Assembly: GCA_030640215.1 (NCBI GenBank)
Contig: DAOWJU010000328.1
Span: 1-7,991 of the forward strand
DNA: 7,991 bases
Origin: Desulfuromonadales bacterium
Lineage (GTDB): Bacteria; Desulfobacterota; Desulfuromonadia; Desulfuromonadales; BM103
Direction: 5' to 3'
In this document: positions 6,000-7,991 of the stretch, piece after piece
Numbering within the stretch: the stretch's first letter is position 1
How the letters are laid out: every line of letters starts with the position of its first letter
Position numbers and translations under genes: made by a program
The notes under the pieces: model-generated
What the model saw: the letters and a program-made list of their open reading frames with translations, nothing else
What the model was told of the DNA's origin: nothing
The model's database searches: none

Positions 6000-7456
6000 C
6001 AATCGTTGGTACCAGCGGGCTTGTCCTGAACGAAAAATTGCTTTTTGAACATTCTGATCCAGGCCGCAAAGGTTACAGCCTGCCGAAGCTCGATGTGCCG
6101 ACAGCGGAGCTTCCGGCAGAACTCTGTCGTGAGGAGATCAGCGGCTTTCCGGAACTTTCAGAAGTTGATGTGGTACGTCATTTCACCCGTCTGTCGACCT
6201 GGAACTACGGTGTCGATTCTGGTTTTTACCCTTTGGGTAGCTGTACCATGAAGTACAACCCCAAGGTCAATGAAGTCGCGGCGCGGATTCCGGGTCTGGC
6301 CTTTATCCATCCGGCAACGCCGTCACATCTGGCTCAAGGTTCTCTGGAGCTGATGTACCGCCTGCAGGTTGCCCTGGCGGAAATATCCGGCTTTGCGAGA
6401 GTGACCTTGCAGCCAGCTGCTGGTGCTCAGGGCGAACTGGCTGGAATGCTGGTGATTCGTGCCTGGCACGAAGCGCGAGGCAGCAAACGCACCAAAGTGC
6501 TTATTCCTGATACGGCCCATGGCACCAACCCGGCGACGGCATCCTTGACAGGTTACGATGTTGTGCCGATTGCTTCCGATGGCGTGTTGACTCTGGAAGA
6601 GGTTGAGGCGCACATGAATGACGATGTCGCTGCGCTGATGGTCACCAATCCAAATACTCTCGGTCTCTTCGAAACGAATATTGAGGCGATCTGTAAGCTG
6701 GTGCACGAACGTGGTGGCATGGTTTATTGCGATGGTGCCAATCTCAATGCACTGATGGGCATTGCTCGTCCCGGTGACATGGGTATCGACGTCATGCACT
6801 TCAACCTGCACAAGACCTTCTCCACGCCCCATGGCGGCGGCGGTCCAGGTTCTGGACCAGTGGGTGTCACAGAAGAACTAACCCCCTATCTGCCCGGTCC
6901 AGGTATAGAGTTTGATGGTGAAAGTTACTGTATTGAGGCAACTCGTGCAGATTCTATTGGACGTATGATGGCATTTCATGGCAATGTCGGCATCATGGTT
7001 CGAGCCTATGCTTATATTCGCAGCATGGGCGGTGCCGGTTTGAAGTATGCCAGCGAGATGGCTGTACTCAACGCCAACTACGTGCGAGCGCGTTTGGAAG
7101 GTGTTTACGACCTGCCATTTACGAGCCGTTCACTACACGAAGTTATTTTTTCAGATAAAGATCTTGAGGGCGACTGCCACACCCTGGATGTGGCCAAACG
7201 CCTGATTGATTATGGATACCACCCTCCGACCATCTACTTCCCACTGGTGGTCAAGGGGGCGATCATGATTGAACTAACTGAGACCGAGAGTCAGGAAGTT
7301 CTCGACGAGTTCTGTGATGCCATGATCGCTATAGCCGGCGAGGCTCGCGATAATCCGGAGTTGCTACACCAGGCTCCAATCCGATCGCGGATCAGAAGGC
7401 TAGACGAGACCACTGCGGCACGAAAGCCGAAGCTGAAGTGGGAGAAAGGCGCATAG
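5996..7456 (+). CDS. gcvPB: Glycine dehydrogenase (decarboxylating) subunit 2, PLP-binding
   Basis: This is the catalytic, pyridoxal-phosphate-bearing half of the P-protein. The 486 residues match the family. The PLP Schiff-base lysine is Lys273 in FNLHKTFSTPHGGGGPG (269-285; codon at 6812-6814), followed by the glycine-rich loop. Other landmarks are GFYPLGSCTMKYNPK (76-90), AHGTNPA (174-180), VTNPNTLG (216-223) and CDGANLNA (245-252). ATG 5996 overlaps the gcvPA stop, and GGGAGGT (5984-5990) lies five bases upstream. It is the last gene of the gcv group; an intrinsic terminator follows 33 bp after the stop codon. No frameshift or missing catalytic residue is seen. It is too short to be a fused full-length GcvP, which confirms the split form. 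Confidence 0.97.
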   Translation: MTIVGTSGLVLNEKLLFEHSDPGRKGYSLPKLDVPTAELPAELCREEISGFPELSEVDVVRHFTRLSTWNYGVDSGFYPLGSCTMKYNPKVNEVAARIPGLAFIHPATPSHLAQGSLELMYRLQVALAEISGFARVTLQPAAGAQGELAGMLVIRAWHEARGSKRTKVLIPDTAHGTNPATASLTGYDVVPIASDGVLTLEEVEAHMNDDVAALMVTNPNTLGLFETNIEAICKLVHERGGMVYCDGANLNALMGIARPGDMGIDVMHFNLHKTFSTPHGGGGPGSGPVGVTEELTPYLPGPGIEFDGESYCIEATRADSIGRMMAFHGNVGIMVRAYAYIRSMGGAGLKYASEMAVLNANYVRARLEGVYDLPFTSRSLHEVIFSDKDLEGDCHTLDVAKRLIDYGYHPPTIYFPLVVKGAIMIELTETESQEVLDEFCDAMIAIAGEARDNPELLHQAPIRSRIRRLDETTAARKPKLKWEKGA

Positions 7457-7489
7457 CGCGATGAGGTAAGTAGGAAAATGGTAAAAGAG

Positions 7490-7529
7490 AACGGGGACGA
7501 TCTGTAAAGATCGTCCCCGTTTCTTTTTC
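7490..7529 (+). terminator. Strong intrinsic terminator after gcvPB, possibly bidirectional
   Basis: Bases 7490-7503 (AACGGGGACGATCT) pair perfectly with 7508-7521 (AGATCGTCCCCGTT): 14 bp around a GTAA loop, followed by TCTTTTTC. This is a textbook Rho-independent terminator for the metV-gcvPB transcripts. Read from the minus strand the hairpin is followed by a weaker T-rich stretch (CTCTTTTACC), so it could also stop transcripts from the convergent transporter gene about 140 bp away. Confidence 0.93.
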
Positions 7530-7565
7530 AGCACTGCTCTTCAGTTTTGTCGTAACTATTCAGTT

Positions 7566-7656
7566 TGCAAAGAAAATCTCTGAACTCGGATAAGAATCAG
7601 ATTTGCACGGATTGAACAAAATCTAACGCCTTGATGTCTTGCTTCTAAATCCGTGT
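7566..7656. repeat. Imperfect inverted repeats in the gcvPB / transporter gap
   Basis: This non-coding gap holds CACGGATT (7606-7613) and its exact complement AATCCGTG (7648-7655), 34 bases apart. A second, bulged inverted pair joins TGC..AAATCT..GA (about 7566-7583) with TCAGATTTGCA (7597-7607). The phrase CAGATTTGCACGGATT resembles degenerate copies of a dispersed ATCCGTG/CAGATTT-type repeat that I recall from several bacterial genomes, but the resemblance is not tested here. No open reading frame or promoter is evident in 7531-7661. Confidence 0.4.
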
Positions 7657-7661
7657 CCTGT

Positions 7662-7991
7662 TTATCTTCGGTAAGAACCGATAAAGATGGCTGAGAGAAT
7701 CAGCAGGATGCCGAAGACTTCCAGTCCGCCGGTCGGCCTGTCGAAAAGCAAGACATCCCAGACCAGCGCGAGGGTTGGTTGGAGTAGCAGCACCAGCCCG
7801 GCAACCGTCGCCTGAATATGTTTGATTGCTGATGAAATCAACGTCCAGCCGATGGTGGTGCTAATCACTCCGACGGCGAGCAGGGCGAGGAATGAACCGC
7901 TGCTGGGAATGGCGAAGCTCGCTCCATTGATCGGAGTGGCTGCTGCGAGCAGAAATGTGCTGGGGATCGAGATTGTCAGCATGGCCGGAAC
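7662..7991 (-). CDS. EamA/DMT-family transporter, C-terminal part (5' end outside window)
   Basis: The frame is open from the window edge at 7991 down to the TAA at 7664-7662, giving 109 visible residues; the methionine at 7982 is internal. Four hydrophobic segments are visible, at about residues 1-16, 32-52, 58-79 and 88-105. They are joined by short loops and end in a basic SYRR tail that would be cytoplasmic. The segment reading VAGLVLLLQPTLALVWDVLLF, with its Gln-Pro in the helix, followed by a short polar loop (DRPTGG) and a final FGILLILSAIFIG helix, is the classic end of the second EamA repeat. The whole protein would be a ten-helix drug/metabolite-transporter-superfamily permease in the inner membrane. 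The substrate cannot be told. It is convergent with the gcv operon and probably unrelated to it. Confidence 0.85.
   Translation of the reverse strand, partial: VPAMLTISIPSTFLLAAATPINGASFAIPSSGSFLALLAVGVISTTIGWTLISSAIKHIQATVAGLVLLLQPTLALVWDVLLFDRPTGGLEVFGILLILSAIFIGSYRR

Noticed and set aside
6323..6832. 169-codon open frame on the minus strand inside gcvPB
   Set aside because: It lies entirely within a highly conserved coding region including the PLP-lysine site and has no family resemblance of its own.
4650..7456. Two P-protein genes considered as a frameshifted full-length gcvP
   Set aside because: The ATGA overlap, a good ribosome binding site before the second gene, and family-typical ends for both proteins show the natural two-subunit form.

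Overview
The window is an ordinary bacterial chromosomal segment of one-carbon (C1) metabolism. It comes most plausibly from an anaerobic deltaproteobacterium of the Desulfuromonas/Geobacter type (Desulfuromonadia). That placement is an inference from three things: a cysteine-rich MetV-type partner next to a short MetF, a glycine decarboxylase split into two subunits, and moderate GC with strong AGGAGG-type ribosome binding sites. No rRNA or other marker fixes the taxonomy, and no mobile element, CRISPR array, tRNA or phage gene is visible.

Layout: (1) 1-432, the 3' part of rsgA, a ribosome-assembly GTPase. (2) 433-546, a short gap with a pyrimidine-only tract and a sigma70-like promoter whose spacer contains a run of nine C. 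(3) 547-1398, folD, followed by a terminator-like hairpin (about 1408-1447). (4) 1473-1507, degenerate 7-bp tandem repeats just before the next start codon. (5) 1510-3020, metV and metF, overlapping by one base. (6) 3048-7456, the glycine cleavage genes gcvT, gcvH, gcvPA and gcvPB; a palindromic CCCCCTTT/AAAGGGGG element lies in the 122-bp gcvT-gcvH gap, and gcvPA/gcvPB overlap by 4 bp. (7) 7490-7529, a strong intrinsic terminator, then about 130 bp with imperfect inverted repeats. (8) 7662-7991, the 3' end of a convergent EamA-type transporter gene on the minus strand.

How the genes fit together: every enzyme from folD to gcvPB makes or uses 5,10-methylene-tetrahydrofolate (CH2-THF). The glycine cleavage proteins P, H and T produce it from glycine (or run in reverse to make glycine). 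FolD interconverts it with methenyl- and 10-formyl-THF. MetF, with its likely iron-sulfur partner MetV, reduces it to methyl-THF. The L-protein (dihydrolipoamide dehydrogenase), lipoylation enzymes, serine hydroxymethyltransferase and formyl-THF synthetase are not in the window.

I found no convincing undescribed multigene system. The most interesting signals are regulatory or repeat-like: the C9 tract inside the folD promoter spacer, the heptamer repeats that take the place of a Shine-Dalgarno site before metV, and the palindrome inside the gcv operon.
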